Origin: Kofleriaceae bacterium
Lineage (GTDB): Bacteria > Myxococcota_A > Polyangia > Haliangiales > Haliangiaceae
Assembly: GCA_018057825.1 (NCBI GenBank)
Contig: JAGPCY010000001.1
Coordinates: forward strand, 248,001-312,000
Direction of reading: 5' to 3'
DNA length: 64,000 bases
The translations under genes and the position numbers were made by a program. Position 1 is the first letter of the stretch; each line of letters opens with the position of its first letter. Below, piece after piece: positions 1 through 9,250 of the stretch. The notes beneath the pieces are model-generated. The model worked only from the letters and a program-made list of their open reading frames with translations. It did not search any database and was not told the DNA's origin.

Positions 1-1
1 G

Positions 2-1411
2 GTCGCGGGTGAGCTGCGGGCCGCGCGGGCCGCGCGCGCTCAGGCAGAGGTCGCGGTCGCGGTCGATCGGGCCGCCAGCGCCGAGGCCTTCGCGGCGTTC
101 GAGCGCGGCGACGATGCCACCGGCGAGGCGGCCTGGCGGCGGGCGCGAGCGGCCCGCGCCCAGGCCGATCGCGAGTTCCGCGAGCTCGGCAGCCGCCTGG
201 AGGCGGCCCTGGCCCGCGATCCGTCGCGGGCCGACGTGCGCGCGCTCCTGGTCGAAGCGCTCCTCGATCGCGCCACCCTGGCCGAACAGCACGAGGCGTT
301 CGAGGTCCTCGACGAGCTGCTCGCGCGCGTGCCGGTGTACGATCAGGACGGCGCCCGCCTGGCGCAGTGGCGACGCCCGGGTCGCCTGGCGTTCACCGCC
401 CCGCCCGGCACCGCGGTGACCATCGCGCCCGGCGATCGTGCCCTGCCGGCGGCGCCGGCCGAGGTCGAGCTCGCCCCGGGCACCTATCGGCTCACCGCCC
501 GCGGCGCCGACGGTGCGACGCTGACCACGCCGGTGGCGATCCGGCGCGGCGAGCGCATCGCGATCGACCTGACCCCGCCGCCACCCAGCGCCGTGCCGCC
601 CGGCTTCGCGTTCGTCCCCGCCGGCACGGTCGACTACGGCGCCGCGGCCAGCGACGAGCAGGTGCGCAGCTTCTTCCTCAGCCCGCCGATGCACCCGCGC
701 CACGTCGACGCGTTCGCGATCGCCGTCCACGAGGTCACGATCGCCGACTGGCTGCGGTTCGTCGAGGCGCAACCGCCGGCGCGGCAGGCCGCCTTGATCC
801 CTCGGGCCGAGGCCGGGCTCGGCAGCGGTGGTCCCCTCGCGCTGACCCGGACCGCGCCCGGCTGGCACCTCATGATCCAGCCAGCCGACCGCGTTTATCA
901 GGCCGGCTGGGGCGAGCCGATCGTCTACCCGGGGCGCGCCCGCCTGAGCCGTCAGGACTGGCGGCGCTTCCCGGTGACCGCGATCACCGCCACCGACGCC
1001 GAGGCCTACGCGGCGTGGCTGGCGACGACCGGGCAGGTGCCGGGTGCGCGCCTGTGCACCGAGCTCGAGTGGACGCGCGCGGCCCGCGGTGCCGACGGCC
1101 GCAACTATCCGTCCGGCTCGACGATCGAGCTCGGCGACGCCAACTTTGACGCCACGCATGGCCTCGAGCACATGGGACCTGACGAGGTCGGCAGTCACCC
1201 CGGCTCGGTGAGCGTGTTCGGTGTCCACGACCTGGTCGGCAACGCCTACGAGTGGGCGAGGACCGCCGCCGGCGATGGCTATGTGGCGCTAGGCGGTAGC
1301 TTTTTTCACGATCGGTTGACCGCGCATCTGGCCAATCGCAACCTGGCGGTCCCGAGTCTGCGGGTGGCGGTGGTGGGCCTGCGGTTGTGCGCTACGCCGC
1401 GTTTGCGCTGA
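2..1411 (+). CDS. FGE-sulfatase (SUMF1-like) domain protein, 5' end missing
   Basis: The reading frame is open from the first bases of the window, so the start lies outside; about 469 residues remain. The N-terminal ~100 residues are Ala/Arg/Glu-rich and look like a coiled coil. From about residue 200 the sequence matches the formylglycine-generating enzyme fold: GFAFVPAGTVDYG, then VHEVTIADW, a CTELEWTRAARG block, GVHDLVGNAYEWAR and a closing GGSFFHD...VVGLRLCA. In Myxococcota this domain is often the C-terminal part of a Ser/Thr kinase, where it probably binds ligand rather than oxidising sulfatases. No kinase domain is visible here because the 5' end is cut. The domain call is firm; the full architecture is unknown. 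Confidence 0.8.
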   Translation, partial: VAGELRAARAARAQAEVAVAVDRAASAEAFAAFERGDDATGEAAWRRARAARAQADREFRELGSRLEAALARDPSRADVRALLVEALLDRATLAEQHEAFEVLDELLARVPVYDQDGARLAQWRRPGRLAFTAPPGTAVTIAPGDRALPAAPAEVELAPGTYRLTARGADGATLTTPVAIRRGERIAIDLTPPPPSAVPPGFAFVPAGTVDYGAAASDEQVRSFFLSPPMHPRHVDAFAIAVHEVTIADWLRFVEAQPPARQAALIPRAEAGLGSGGPLALTRTAPGWHLMIQPADRVYQAGWGEPIVYPGRARLSRQDWRRFPVTAITATDAEAYAAWLATTGQVPGARLCTELEWTRAARGADGRNYPSGSTIELGDANFDATHGLEHMGPDEVGSHPGSVSVFGVHDLVGNAYEWARTAAGDGYVALGGSFFHDRLTAHLANRNLAVPSLRVAVVGLRLCATPRLR

Positions 1412-1602
1412 CTGGCACGCCACGCGCAAGAGCTTCGTTTGGCGACGACCTGCAGCGGCTCCGCGCTGCAGCACAGCCCGCTGCGGACGAATCCGCTGCG
1501 CGCCGGACGAATCCCTCGCGGGCGACGCCGTCGCGAACAACCCCCGTGCGTACGCGGTCGAGGCGACCGCCAGCACAACCTCTTGTCCACTGGAGTGGTC
1601 TC
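1412..1602. other. intergenic region, no gene seen
   Basis: There are 191 bases between the FGE-like gene and the lipoprotein gene. They contain short direct repeats (ACGAATCC occurs twice near 1490-1520) and GC-rich inverted segments around GCAGCGG/CCGCTGC near 1451-1494. I see no convincing ORF or promoter. A Shine-Dalgarno-like GGAG near 1592 belongs to the next gene. Confidence 0.5.
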
Positions 1603-2487
1603 ATGGCGAAACTTCATCTAGCAATGGCGACGGTCCTCGTCGCCGCCTGCGTCGAGGGCGGCGAGCTCGAGTCGACCACACAGGGCCTGCACGCGGACGA
1701 CGACGCGAGCCCGAGCGGCATCCGCCTGAGCCGCGTCGCCTTGAACGGCGTGCGCCTGAACGGGGTGCGCCTGAACGGGGTGCGCCTGAACGGGGTGCGC
1801 CTGAACGGGGTGCGCCTGAACGGCGTGCGGTTGAACGGCCCCGCGCTGACCGCGGTCGAGGGCGGCGTCGAGGTGCCCGAGAGCGAGTTCATCGGGACGA
1901 CCTGGACCGGCGAGCTCGACGACGGCGGCACGCTGCCGATCCGCATCGACGCGATCGACCACCAGGACGGCCTCGCGATCTACACGGTCCGCTACGCCGA
2001 TGGCGGCGGCTGGCTCGATCTGTGCGACGGCGCGGGCGCGCTCGCGGTCGCCGGGACCTGGAACTACGAAGAGGGCGTTCCGCAGGGCGGTCGCTACTAC
2101 GCCAACGACCGGGACTTCACGTTCGCGTGCCGTGGGTTCGCGATCGCGAAGTGCGTCGAGATGGGCTACCAGCCGTGGCTCGATCGCGCCGACCTCTTGG
2201 CGGCCTGCACCCGCGCGCTGCGCGCCGACTTCTGCGGCGACGGCACCCCGTACACGATCGATGGCACGGAGCTCAACATCTACGACCGCGAAGGGATCCA
2301 GACCGACGACGCGGCCTGGCCCCTCGAGGCCGAGTGGAAGAAAGACGGCGCGGCCTGCATCGGCGACCCGAACGCGACCCGCTTCGTCCAGGTGGTCGGG
2401 CAGACGCCGACCTGCATGGCGTCGCTGCGCGCGTGCAAGAGCGGAGGCAAGAAGCTCATCACCACCGAGCTGCCGCCGGTCGAATGA
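1603..2487 (+). CDS. ADYC-domain lipoprotein with LNGVR pentad repeats
   Basis: The product is a 294-residue exported protein. ATG 1603 is preceded by GGAG and gives a short signal peptide ending in a lipobox (LVAAC). Residues ~46-80 are a run of LNGVR pentads encoded by near-identical 15-bp units. The rest resembles the ADYC domain known from myxobacterial secreted proteins: a Cys-rich region with CDGAG, FACRGFAIAKCVEMGYQPW, ALRADFCGDGTPYT (the ADYC-like motif, here ADFC), YDREGIQ and TCMASLRACKSGG. The even cysteines suggest disulfides outside the cytoplasm. Its function is not known. An alternative start is ATG 1624. Confidence 0.75.
   Translation: MAKLHLAMATVLVAACVEGGELESTTQGLHADDDASPSGIRLSRVALNGVRLNGVRLNGVRLNGVRLNGVRLNGVRLNGPALTAVEGGVEVPESEFIGTTWTGELDDGGTLPIRIDAIDHQDGLAIYTVRYADGGGWLDLCDGAGALAVAGTWNYEEGVPQGGRYYANDRDFTFACRGFAIAKCVEMGYQPWLDRADLLAACTRALRADFCGDGTPYTIDGTELNIYDREGIQTDDAAWPLEAEWKKDGAACIGDPNATRFVQVVGQTPTCMASLRACKSGGKKLITTELPPVE
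1738..1844 (+). repeat. 15-bp tandem repeat encoding LNGVR
   Basis: About seven head-to-tail copies of a 15-bp unit (CTGAACGGGGTGCGC and close variants) lie inside the ADYC lipoprotein gene. The central copies are identical at DNA level, which suggests recent slippage-driven expansion. The pentad resembles pentapeptide-repeat solenoids but does not fit their A(D/N)LXX consensus exactly. Confidence 0.85.
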
Positions 2488-2664
2488 CCGGGCGCGTCGC
2501 ACCGACTCACCCCCGCGGGGCGGGGTGGGGGCGACGACGAGCGGCGGGGCGGGGGCAGCGCGCGGCGGTTCTGTCGGACGCACGGCTTGCCAACCATGGC
2601 CCTCGACGGTGAAGATCGCGTCCGCTCCGTGCCAGCGCCGCGCCGGGCCAGCAGTTGCTCATCC

Positions 2665-4947
2665 ATGTCGTCGTCCACGCTCTCCCTGGTCGAGATCGCA
2701 AGTCAGCGCGTCCATCCGTTGGGCGAGCGCGCGCGCATCGGCCGTGGCCCCGACGTCGACATCCGGCTCGACGATCCGATGGTGGCGCTGACCCACGCCG
2801 AGGTGATCGGCCACGACGACGGCACGGTCACGGTCCGCGACCTCGGCAGCCGTCACGGGATCTTCGTCGGCAGCCGACGAGTCCAGGAGGCGCGGCTCCA
2901 CGATGGCGACGAGCTGCTCATCGGGCCGGTCGCGCTCCGGCTCGCGGCGGCGGCGCCGGCCGGCGCCAGCGACGAGCTTCGGCGCTTGCGCGCGGTGGTC
3001 GAGCTGAGCCGGGTGATCGGCGTCGAGCACGACCTCGAGTCGCTCCTCGAGCGCGTGATCTCGACCTTGCTCACGCTGGTCCAAGCGGACCGTGGCGCGA
3101 TCGTCGTCTACGATCCCCAGACCCGGTCCCCGCGGTGGATGGTGGCCCGCAACCGCGTGCCCGGCCGCCCGCCGCTCACGATCTCGACCAGCGCTCTGTC
3201 GCAGGTCATGGTCGACGCGCGGCCGCTCCTGCGGACCGAGCTCGCTGACGATCGCGCCCTCGAGCGGTCGGAGAGCCTGGTGGCCCAGGACGTCCGCTCG
3301 CTGATGGTGGTGCCGCTCCTGTATCAGGCCACGACCGCCGAGTGGCTGGGCGTGATCCACCTCGACTGTCAGGGCGACGGGCGGCGCTTTCAGCCCGACG
3401 ACCTCGAGCTCCTGGTCGCGGTCGCGAGCCAGGCCGCGCTAGCGATCAAGAACGCGCTCCTGGTCGCTCAGGTCCAGACCGTGCACGCCGAGCAGTGGCG
3501 CCGGCTCGAGCGCGTGGTCCACGATCTGCCGGTCGGGGTGGTGGTGCTCGATGAACAGCACCGGTGCGTGCTCGCCAACCCGTGGGTCGCCGCGCGCGCC
3601 TCGGTCCTGGGCGAGGTCCACACCGGGCGCGTGGTCGCGCACCTCGCCGGCGTCGCCACCCACGAGCTGCTCCGCCCCGAGGGGCCGCGCACGCTGACCG
3701 CCGGTACACCGCCGCGGTCATTGACGATCACCTCCGCCAGCGCCGGCGAAGGCACCGAGACCGTGCTGGTGATCGCCGACGTCACCCAGGAGCGTGAGCA
3801 CGAGGCCCGGGCCGCCCACCAGGATCGCCTGAGCCTCCTCGGGCAGCTCGCCGGCGGCGTGGCCCACGACTTCAACAACCTCCTGGTCGTGATCCTCAAC
3901 TACGCCGGGTTCCTCGAGACCGACCTGACCGACGCGGCGATGAAGGATGACGTGCAGCAGATCATCCACGCCGGTAACCGCGCGGCCGAGCTGACCCGAC
4001 AGCTCCTGGCCTTCAGCCGCCGCGACGCCGCCAAGCCGACGGTGGTCGAGGTCGGTCCGGTGATCGCGCGGTTCGAGCGCATGGTCGGTCGCAACCTCGG
4101 CGCCCAGGTCGCGTTTCGGACCTCGGTCGCCGGTGGCCTGCCGCCGGTGCTGATCGACCCCGGCCAGCTCGAGCAGGTGTTGATGAACCTGGTGGTCAAC
4201 GCCCGCGACGCCATGCCCGACGGTGGCCGCGTGACGCTGGTCGTGTCGCTGGCCGCCAGCGGCCCCGGCCCCGACCAGGTCGATCGTCCCCACGTGGTGT
4301 TCGAGGTCGCCGACACCGGCGCGGGCATCGCGCCCGACGTGCTGCCGCGGGTGTTCGAGCCGTACTTCACGACCAAGGACCACGGCAAAGGCACCGGCCT
4401 GGGCCTGGCCATGGCCCACGGGCTCATCCAGCAGGCCGGCGGCGAGATCACCGTCGAGTCGCCGCCCGGCCGCGGCGCGGTGTTCCGGGTCTACCTGCCG
4501 GCGTCGACCGCGCCGGCCCAGGACGAGTCGGGCGAGCGCGCCGCCGCGCCCACCGCCGCCGCGACCGTGCTCCTGGTCGATGACGACGATCGGGTCCGGC
4601 TCCTGACCGAGCGGATCCTGGTGAGCGCGGGCTATCGGGTGATGTCGGCGAGCTCGGGCCCCGCCGCCCTGGCCCTGGCGCGCGACCACGACGGCGCCAT
4701 CGAGTTGCTGTTGTCGGACATGGTCATGCCGGGCATGTCAGGCAGCGAGCTGGCCCAGGCCATCGTCCTCGACCGGCCGCACATCAAGGTCCTGTTCATG
4801 TCCGGCTACGATCGCGGCAAGACCGGCCCCGGCCAACGCCTCCTCACCAAGCCGTTCAATCGCGACGGCCTGCTCGCCGCGGTCGTCGACGCCCTGGTCG
4901 CGCCCCCCGGCAGCTCAGCTCGCATCGCCCGCCTAACGCAGTACTGA
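2665..4947 (+). CDS. hybrid sensor histidine kinase (FHA-GAF-HisKA-HATPase-REC)
   Basis: This is a cytoplasmic hybrid kinase of 760 residues from ATG 2665; upstream in-frame starts at 2587 (TTG) and 2596 (ATG) would add only low-complexity residues. Domains in order: FHA (~5-95, [14 protein letters not shown]), GAF (~105-265), a PAS-like linker (~275-370), a dimerisation/phosphoacceptor helix with GGVAHDFNN (His near 400), a catalytic ATPase domain with N-box [10 protein letters not shown] (~510), G1 ADTGAG (~550) and G2 GKGTGLGLA (~578), and a C-terminal receiver domain (~634-745) whose phosphoacceptor Asp is in LLSDMVMPG. No membrane segment is present. FHA plus GAF suggests input from a phosphothreonine partner and a small ligand. 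No output regulator is adjacent. A CTCGGT array starts right after the stop. Confidence 0.92.
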   Translation: MSSSTLSLVEIASQRVHPLGERARIGRGPDVDIRLDDPMVALTHAEVIGHDDGTVTVRDLGSRHGIFVGSRRVQEARLHDGDELLIGPVALRLAAAAPAGASDELRRLRAVVELSRVIGVEHDLESLLERVISTLLTLVQADRGAIVVYDPQTRSPRWMVARNRVPGRPPLTISTSALSQVMVDARPLLRTELADDRALERSESLVAQDVRSLMVVPLLYQATTAEWLGVIHLDCQGDGRRFQPDDLELLVAVASQAALAIKNALLVAQVQTVHAEQWRRLERVVHDLPVGVVVLDEQHRCVLANPWVAARASVLGEVHTGRVVAHLAGVATHELLRPEGPRTLTAGTPPRSLTITSASAGEGTETVLVIADVTQEREHEARAAHQDRLSLLGQLAGGVAHDFNNLLVVILNYAGFLETDLTDAAMKDDVQQIIHAGNRAAELTRQLLAFSRRDAAKPTVVEVGPVIARFERMVGRNLGAQVAFRTSVAGGLPPVLIDPGQLEQVLMNLVVNARDAMPDGGRVTLVVSLAASGPGPDQVDRPHVVFEVADTGAGIAPDVLPRVFEPYFTTKDHGKGTGLGLAMAHGLIQQAGGEITVESPPGRGAVFRVYLPASTAPAQDESGERAAAPTAAATVLLVDDDDRVRLLTERILVSAGYRVMSASSGPAALALARDHDGAIELLLSDMVMPGMSGSELAQAIVLDRPHIKVLFMSGYDRGKTGPGQRLLTKPFNRDGLLAAVVDALVAPPGSSARIARLTQY

Positions 4948-4951
4948 CCGG

Positions 4952-5147
<196 letters not shown>

Positions 5148-5207
5148 CGCGCTCTCGGTCCACAGGCTGCGAGCCGCGGCGGTCGTCCCGACCGGATCGT
5201 CCCGTGT

Positions 5208-5213
5208 TAGCGT
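5208..5213 (+). promoter_or_regulatory. -10 box TAGCGT for the STAND NTPase gene
   Basis: TAGCGT ends 6 bases before GTG 5220, the spacing expected if transcription begins at or next to the start codon. No -35 match is evident. No Shine-Dalgarno precedes the start. Confidence 0.5.
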
Positions 5214-5219
5214 ACCCAG

Positions 5220-7262
5220 GTGAACGACGTCTGGGTCACGCTGGCTCGACCCGCCGCGGATCTAGCGGTGCGAGCGATCCAGCAGAACGAGGTCGTGGCC
5301 GTGATCGGCGCACCGACGACCGGAAAGTCGAACGTGCTGCGGCTGATCGCGCAGCAGGTGGGAGCGGCCCCGGTGTTCTGGACGCGGATGCCGACCGTCG
5401 GTGATGACGCCGGTCCGGTCGCGCTGGCGAGCCTGGCGGCCCAGCTCGAGCCTGACGTGCTGGCAGCCGTGAAGGACGTCGACCGGCCCTGGCGCGACAA
5501 GGTCGACCTGGTGGTCGGCGCGCTGGCCGGCCGGGATGCGGTCGTGCTGGTCGACGATCTACGTCAGCCGGCCCACGGCACCCAGCCGCTCGTGTTCGAC
5601 GACCAGGCCGCCGAGCTGTTCGCGGCCCTGCTGCGGCAGAGTCGCATCCGCCTGGTGACCACGTCGAGCGAGCGTCCTCCCCACCGCGCGACCGCGGTCA
5701 AGGTCGTTCCGACCATGGATGCCGCCATGGTCGCCCGGGCGGTCGAGGGGCTCGAAGCTGACCCGTACTTCGCGGACGCGGTCACGGCGGTGCGAGCTGC
5801 GGGCCCGCAGTTCTCCCGCCACAGCCCGGTCGAGGTCCGGCTGGCGGTCGATCTGGTGGCCCGCGGGCTACCCCTCGACGTGGTCGTGGCGATGCCTGGC
5901 CCGCGGAGCCTGGCCCGCGCGTTCTTGACCCGGTTGCCGCGCCACGAGCAGCTCGCGTTGCAGCGCCTCGCGGTGCTCCGCGTTCCGTGCGATCGGTCCA
6001 CCGTGGATGAGATCGCCGCCATCGGCGGTGGCCTGGCGTCGCGTCGCTGGGAGTCGGTCGCGCTCTACGAGTCGGGGGACGGCTGGGTGCTTCCGGCGGT
6101 CATCACCGACGAGCTGCGCGCCCTGGCGGCGGACGGTCGCCTGCCGCCTGACCCCGCGCGGATCGACGAAGCTCGCCACGTCGCCGCGCAGTTTCATCAG
6201 CGGGCGTTCATGGGAGCCGCAGCGCTCGGCGCGGTGCCGGACGCCGTTCGGCACGAGCTCGAGCTGGTTCATCAACTCACCCAGGCCGGTGACGCGCCGG
6301 CGTTGCTGGCGCGGTCCCTATGGTTCGTGACGCAGTACGATGCCCTCGGTCGGTCGGTCGGGCTCCGCGGCGCCGAGCTGTATCGCCGGCGGCCGATCGA
6401 GGCCCTGCCGCGGGACGCCGGGCCGTCCCCCGAGGCCGAGCGGTACTTGCGCGCGGCGCTGATGGCCTACGATCGCGCGCTCGCCCACGATCCGCGCGAC
6501 GCGTACGCGCTGCACTACCGAGCCTACAACGCCGATATCCTCGCTGAGGATGCCACCGCGGTGTACGACGGCTATCGCGCTGCCCTCGAGGTCGATGCCG
6601 ATCAGGTGTGGCACCATGGTCGCTTCATCACGTTCCTCATCACCCGCGGGCGGCGCGAGGACGCGCGGGCGGCGTGGGATGCAGCGCTGCGCCAGCTCGA
6701 TGGCCTGCGCGAAGAGCGATGGTTCTACGACCAGCTTCACCGTCCGGTCGCGCTCTTGCTGCTGCATCGCGGGAACACCACGTTTGCGCGTGAGGTCCTG
6801 GCCGATGTGCCAGCCGGGTTCGCGGGCGGGGGCTGGTTCCCGGCGCTCGAGCGTCGCCTGCAGGTACTCGAAGAGCTCGCCGATGGGCGGCTGGTGTTTC
6901 CGCCGAACATCCCTGTGGACGACCGCTGGAAGGGACCGACGTTGGTCTGGGGGGCCGAGCGTCCCGAGCGCTGGGCGCCCGGGTGGGTGGAGGTCAGCGA
7001 CGATCAACGGGTCGTCGTGCGCTACGCCGAGCAGTTGGCGGGGGCCGTCGTCTACGGCCGCGCCGAGTATCTTCCCTCGCAGTTCCGCGCCCTGTGCGAC
7101 GTCGCGAGTCCTCCGGCGGGCACGTTCGTCGAGCGCCTGTGGTTCGCCGACCGTGGTGGCGAGGTGATCCGATGCCACCGGAGCCAGCCCGAAGACGAGC
7201 TGCCCTATCCGTTTCCGCCATCTGCGCGCTACTTGAACCGCCGTGCTGCCGACCCTCGCTGA
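5220..7262 (+). CDS. STAND-type P-loop NTPase with TPR-like C-terminus
   Basis: The 680-residue product has a Walker A motif GAPTTGKS at residues 30-37 and a Walker B-like AVVLVDD near 107-113. A winged-helix-like stretch follows (~235-310), giving the NTPase-plus-winged-helix order of STAND/AP-ATPases. Residues ~400-530 form TPR-like helical repeats ([34 protein letters not shown]), suited to ligand sensing. The final ~120 residues are Trp/Pro-rich and not recognised. The P-loop lies almost at the N-terminus, so there is no fused effector domain. The next gene, a metallo-beta-lactamase-fold protein, overlaps by 20 bases and is the likely effector. A self-versus-invader sensing role is inferred from this family logic, not shown. 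Confidence 0.7.
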   Translation: MNDVWVTLARPAADLAVRAIQQNEVVAVIGAPTTGKSNVLRLIAQQVGAAPVFWTRMPTVGDDAGPVALASLAAQLEPDVLAAVKDVDRPWRDKVDLVVGALAGRDAVVLVDDLRQPAHGTQPLVFDDQAAELFAALLRQSRIRLVTTSSERPPHRATAVKVVPTMDAAMVARAVEGLEADPYFADAVTAVRAAGPQFSRHSPVEVRLAVDLVARGLPLDVVVAMPGPRSLARAFLTRLPRHEQLALQRLAVLRVPCDRSTVDEIAAIGGGLASRRWESVALYESGDGWVLPAVITDELRALAADGRLPPDPARIDEARHVAAQFHQRAFMGAAALGAVPDAVRHELELVHQLTQAGDAPALLARSLWFVTQYDALGRSVGLRGAELYRRRPIEALPRDAGPSPEAERYLRAALMAYDRALAHDPRDAYALHYRAYNADILAEDATAVYDGYRAALEVDADQVWHHGRFITFLITRGRREDARAAWDAALRQLDGLREERWFYDQLHRPVALLLLHRGNTTFAREVLADVPAGFAGGGWFPALERRLQVLEELADGRLVFPPNIPVDDRWKGPTLVWGAERPERWAPGWVEVSDDQRVVVRYAEQLAGAVVYGRAEYLPSQFRALCDVASPPAGTFVERLWFADRGGEVIRCHRSQPEDELPYPFPPSARYLNRRAADPR

Positions 7263-8274
7263 CGACGCTCTGCACGTGGCGGTGTTCGGGCCCGGCGTCG
7301 GCGAGCTCGTCGCGGTCCGCGCGCCGCCGGGGCACTGGCTCGTCATCGACGGCTGTGGGCCGGCTGAGCGCTCCTACGGGCGGCGGTTGCTCGAACACTA
7401 CGGCGGCGAGGTCACGCTTATCGCGTTCACGCATCCGCACCTCGATCATGCCTCAGGGCTCCTGGAGGTGATCGAGGGCGCGACGCGGGGCCCGCAGCAC
7501 GGCTGGCCCGCGATCGGCGTGGTCTCGCCGTCGCCGCGTGGGCCGTCGCCCCTGGGCGCCATCGCGCCGCACTTCAGCGGTGTCGTCGAAGACACCCTGG
7601 CGGCCATCGACGACGTGTGGGACCGGGTGCCGCGCTGCCGCTGGGATCTCCGCGCGGGGACCTCGGTGGCGCTGGGCGACGCGACAGTGCAGGTGGTCTC
7701 GCCGTCGCCGCGTGCGGCCAGCGAGGCCTACGCCGCCTGGCGCGGAGGCCGAGCTTGGAACCCGAACCGCGTGGCGACGGCGTTCGAGCTGCGCTGGCAT
7801 GGACATCGAATCCTCCTGGGCTCGGACCTCGACGAAGACGATGGCGGCGGTTGGAGCGACGTCGCCGCGGCCGGGCTCACCCAGGCGCCCCACCGGGTCA
7901 CCAAGGTCCCCCACCACGGGTCGGTGCGCGCGGTCCATCCGGTGTGGATCGACCGGCGTGGCGGCAGCCCGGGCTTCATCGTCACGCCGTTCGCACGCGA
8001 GGGCCTGCCGCGTTTCGACGACGGCGACGGGGTCCATCAGCTGCTCGACCGTGCTGATCAGGTCCACCTGACAGGGCTGCCGCGCGCGCACGCGTCGCAG
8101 CCGGCGAGCCAGCCGCTACACGAGCGGCGATCGGTGCTGCACACCCTTGGCAAACAGCCACTCGACCCCACGACGCCCGGTTGGCCGGACTGCTTCGTGG
8201 TCGCCTCGGTGGCGCCGAGCGGTGCGACCCAGATGAGCCACGGGCCAGGCTCGGTGGTGGTGGTCGAGGGCTGA
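7243..8274 (+). CDS. metallo-beta-lactamase-fold hydrolase paired with the STAND NTPase
   Basis: The 343-residue protein starts at GTG 7243, inside the end of the NTPase gene, which implies translational coupling. The metal-binding signature THPHLDHASG lies at ~63-72 (HxHxDH). It is followed by a second-metal region LLGSDLDEDDGG (~191) and VPHHGS (~223), the order seen in ComEC/Rec2-like MBL proteins. There is no signal peptide or membrane segment, so it should be cytosolic. The substrate is unknown; the ComEC-like subgroup includes nucleases and phosphodiesterases. AVAST type 1 defence loci also pair an MBL protein with a STAND NTPase, which gives a precedent, but gene order and sequence class here may differ. 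Confidence 0.75.
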   Translation: MLPTLADDALHVAVFGPGVGELVAVRAPPGHWLVIDGCGPAERSYGRRLLEHYGGEVTLIAFTHPHLDHASGLLEVIEGATRGPQHGWPAIGVVSPSPRGPSPLGAIAPHFSGVVEDTLAAIDDVWDRVPRCRWDLRAGTSVALGDATVQVVSPSPRAASEAYAAWRGGRAWNPNRVATAFELRWHGHRILLGSDLDEDDGGGWSDVAAAGLTQAPHRVTKVPHHGSVRAVHPVWIDRRGGSPGFIVTPFAREGLPRFDDGDGVHQLLDRADQVHLTGLPRAHASQPASQPLHERRSVLHTLGKQPLDPTTPGWPDCFVVASVAPSGATQMSHGPGSVVVVEG

Positions 8275-8279
8275 CTTCG

Positions 8280-8366
8280 CCTCGGCCTCGGTCTCGGCCT
8301 CGGTCTCGGTCTCGGCCTCGGTCTCGGCCTCGGTCTCGGTCTCGGTCTCGGTCTCCGCCTCCGCCC
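8280..8366 (+). repeat. CTCGGT/CTCGGC hexanucleotide array 2 (~87 bp)
   Basis: About 14 tandem hexamers with the same unit as array 1 start about 5 bases after the MBL gene stop. They end just before the left copy of the tRNA-linked direct repeat. With array 1 it brackets the STAND/MBL pair. Confidence 0.95.
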
Positions 8367-8376
8367 GCAACGTCCC

Positions 8377-8471
8377 GCCCGAAACGGCGAAGGCCGCCCC
8401 GGGGGCGGCCTGATCGTCGTGGTTAGCTGGAGCGGGAGAAGGGATTCGAACCCTCGACGTCATCCTTGGCA
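8377..8471. repeat. left att-like direct repeat with truncated tRNA-Gly
   Basis: This copy matches 11166-11260 at all but two positions (8413 and 8463). It holds the hairpin GGCCGCC-loop-GGCGGCC (8392-8410) and, on the minus strand, tRNA-Gly nucleotides 32-75 (8428-8471). Identity stops inside the anticodon loop, so no functional tRNA can be made from it. Confidence 0.9.
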
Positions 8472-8594
8472 GGGCTTCCACGGACGACTGATCCATCAGG
8501 TTTCGCGGGGTTACTGGTGCAGGTCGGAGCATGGCGGGGCGAGGTGGTGATGGGGAAGTGGTGGGACCGGATTTCAGCTGCTTGCGCGCGGAAG
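8472..8594. other. gene-free spacer inside the element
   Basis: There are 123 bases between the left repeat and the stop of the Mrr-like gene. I see no ORF with support, no promoter and no clear hairpin. Confidence 0.5.
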
Positions 8595-9179
8595 TCAACG
8601 GGGCGGCTTTCCGGACACGATTTCCTCCAGCCAGGTCGTTCCCAGGGCGATGGCTAGACCAAGGGGAGCGCTTGGGTGGTCGGTCGTGACGTGCTTGACG
8701 CCAGGCTTGGTCGTTCGGACGAGCTGCGCGACGCAGACGGGGGTTCCGTGGAGGTCGTTCTGGGCCCCCTTCCGGACCATCGTCATGCCCGTTGGGGTTA
8801 GCTGAACCAGCGCGATCCCCTTCGCTGCCGCGTACTCAATCGCGCCGCTCTGGAAGCCGCTGGTTGAGAACACGGCGCCCTTGTGCCCGGCAAGCTCTTG
8901 CAGCTTCGCCCATAGCGCCATGATGACGTCCCGTCCGACCCGGCGCCGGTGGTTCTTGGCCTCAACCACGACCACGAAGGCCATCCCCATCACCTCGAAC
9001 TCGGCGGTCGCGTCGATCTCGAACTCGCCGCTGGCCCCCACCAGGTCGCGCTTCCCGTGAACGGTGACGGCCACCGGCCCTCGCGCGACCTCTTGGAGGT
9101 GGTGCTTCACCAGGTGCTCGTACTGCTGCCAGGTGAGGTCCAGAACCTCGCCAAGTTGTTCGCGATCGTCGTCGCCCAT
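8595..9179 (-). CDS. Mrr-like restriction endonuclease domain protein
   Basis: ATG 9179 is preceded by a strong GGAGG 4 bases upstream, so I chose it over the longer TTG 9254 form; the product is 194 residues. The core fits the PD-(D/E)xK Mrr fold: WQQYEHLVKHHLQEVA, then GEFEIDATAEFEV (catalytic Asp candidate), VVVVEAKNHRR (the ExK pair, E-A-K), and KGAVFSTSGFQSGAIEYAA with KGIALVQL, typical of the C-terminal half of Mrr_cat. Mrr enzymes cut methylated foreign DNA. This copy lacks the usual N-terminal winged-helix domain. It lies on the tRNA-borne element behind an HNH-like gene, which supports a defence or element-maintenance role. Specificity cannot be read. Confidence 0.75.
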   Translation of the reverse strand: MGDDDREQLGEVLDLTWQQYEHLVKHHLQEVARGPVAVTVHGKRDLVGASGEFEIDATAEFEVMGMAFVVVVEAKNHRRRVGRDVIMALWAKLQELAGHKGAVFSTSGFQSGAIEYAAAKGIALVQLTPTGMTMVRKGAQNDLHGTPVCVAQLVRTTKPGVKHVTTDHPSAPLGLAIALGTTWLEEIVSGKPPR

Positions 9180-9250
9180 GTGTGCCTCCAAAGGTGCTGC
9201 AAAAGATGACGCTCTGATCCTTGGCGTCGTCGTGCGTTCCAAGTAGACAC

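Noticed and set aside
2587-2664. Longer start (TTG 2587 or ATG 2596) for the hybrid histidine kinase
   Set aside because: The added residues are low-complexity and the FHA domain starts right after ATG 2665. I cannot fully exclude them because no RBS decides the start.
8428-8471. A second tRNA-Gly gene at the left repeat
   Set aside because: Only nucleotides 32-75 are present. The 5' half (acceptor strand, D arm) is missing, so it is an att remnant.
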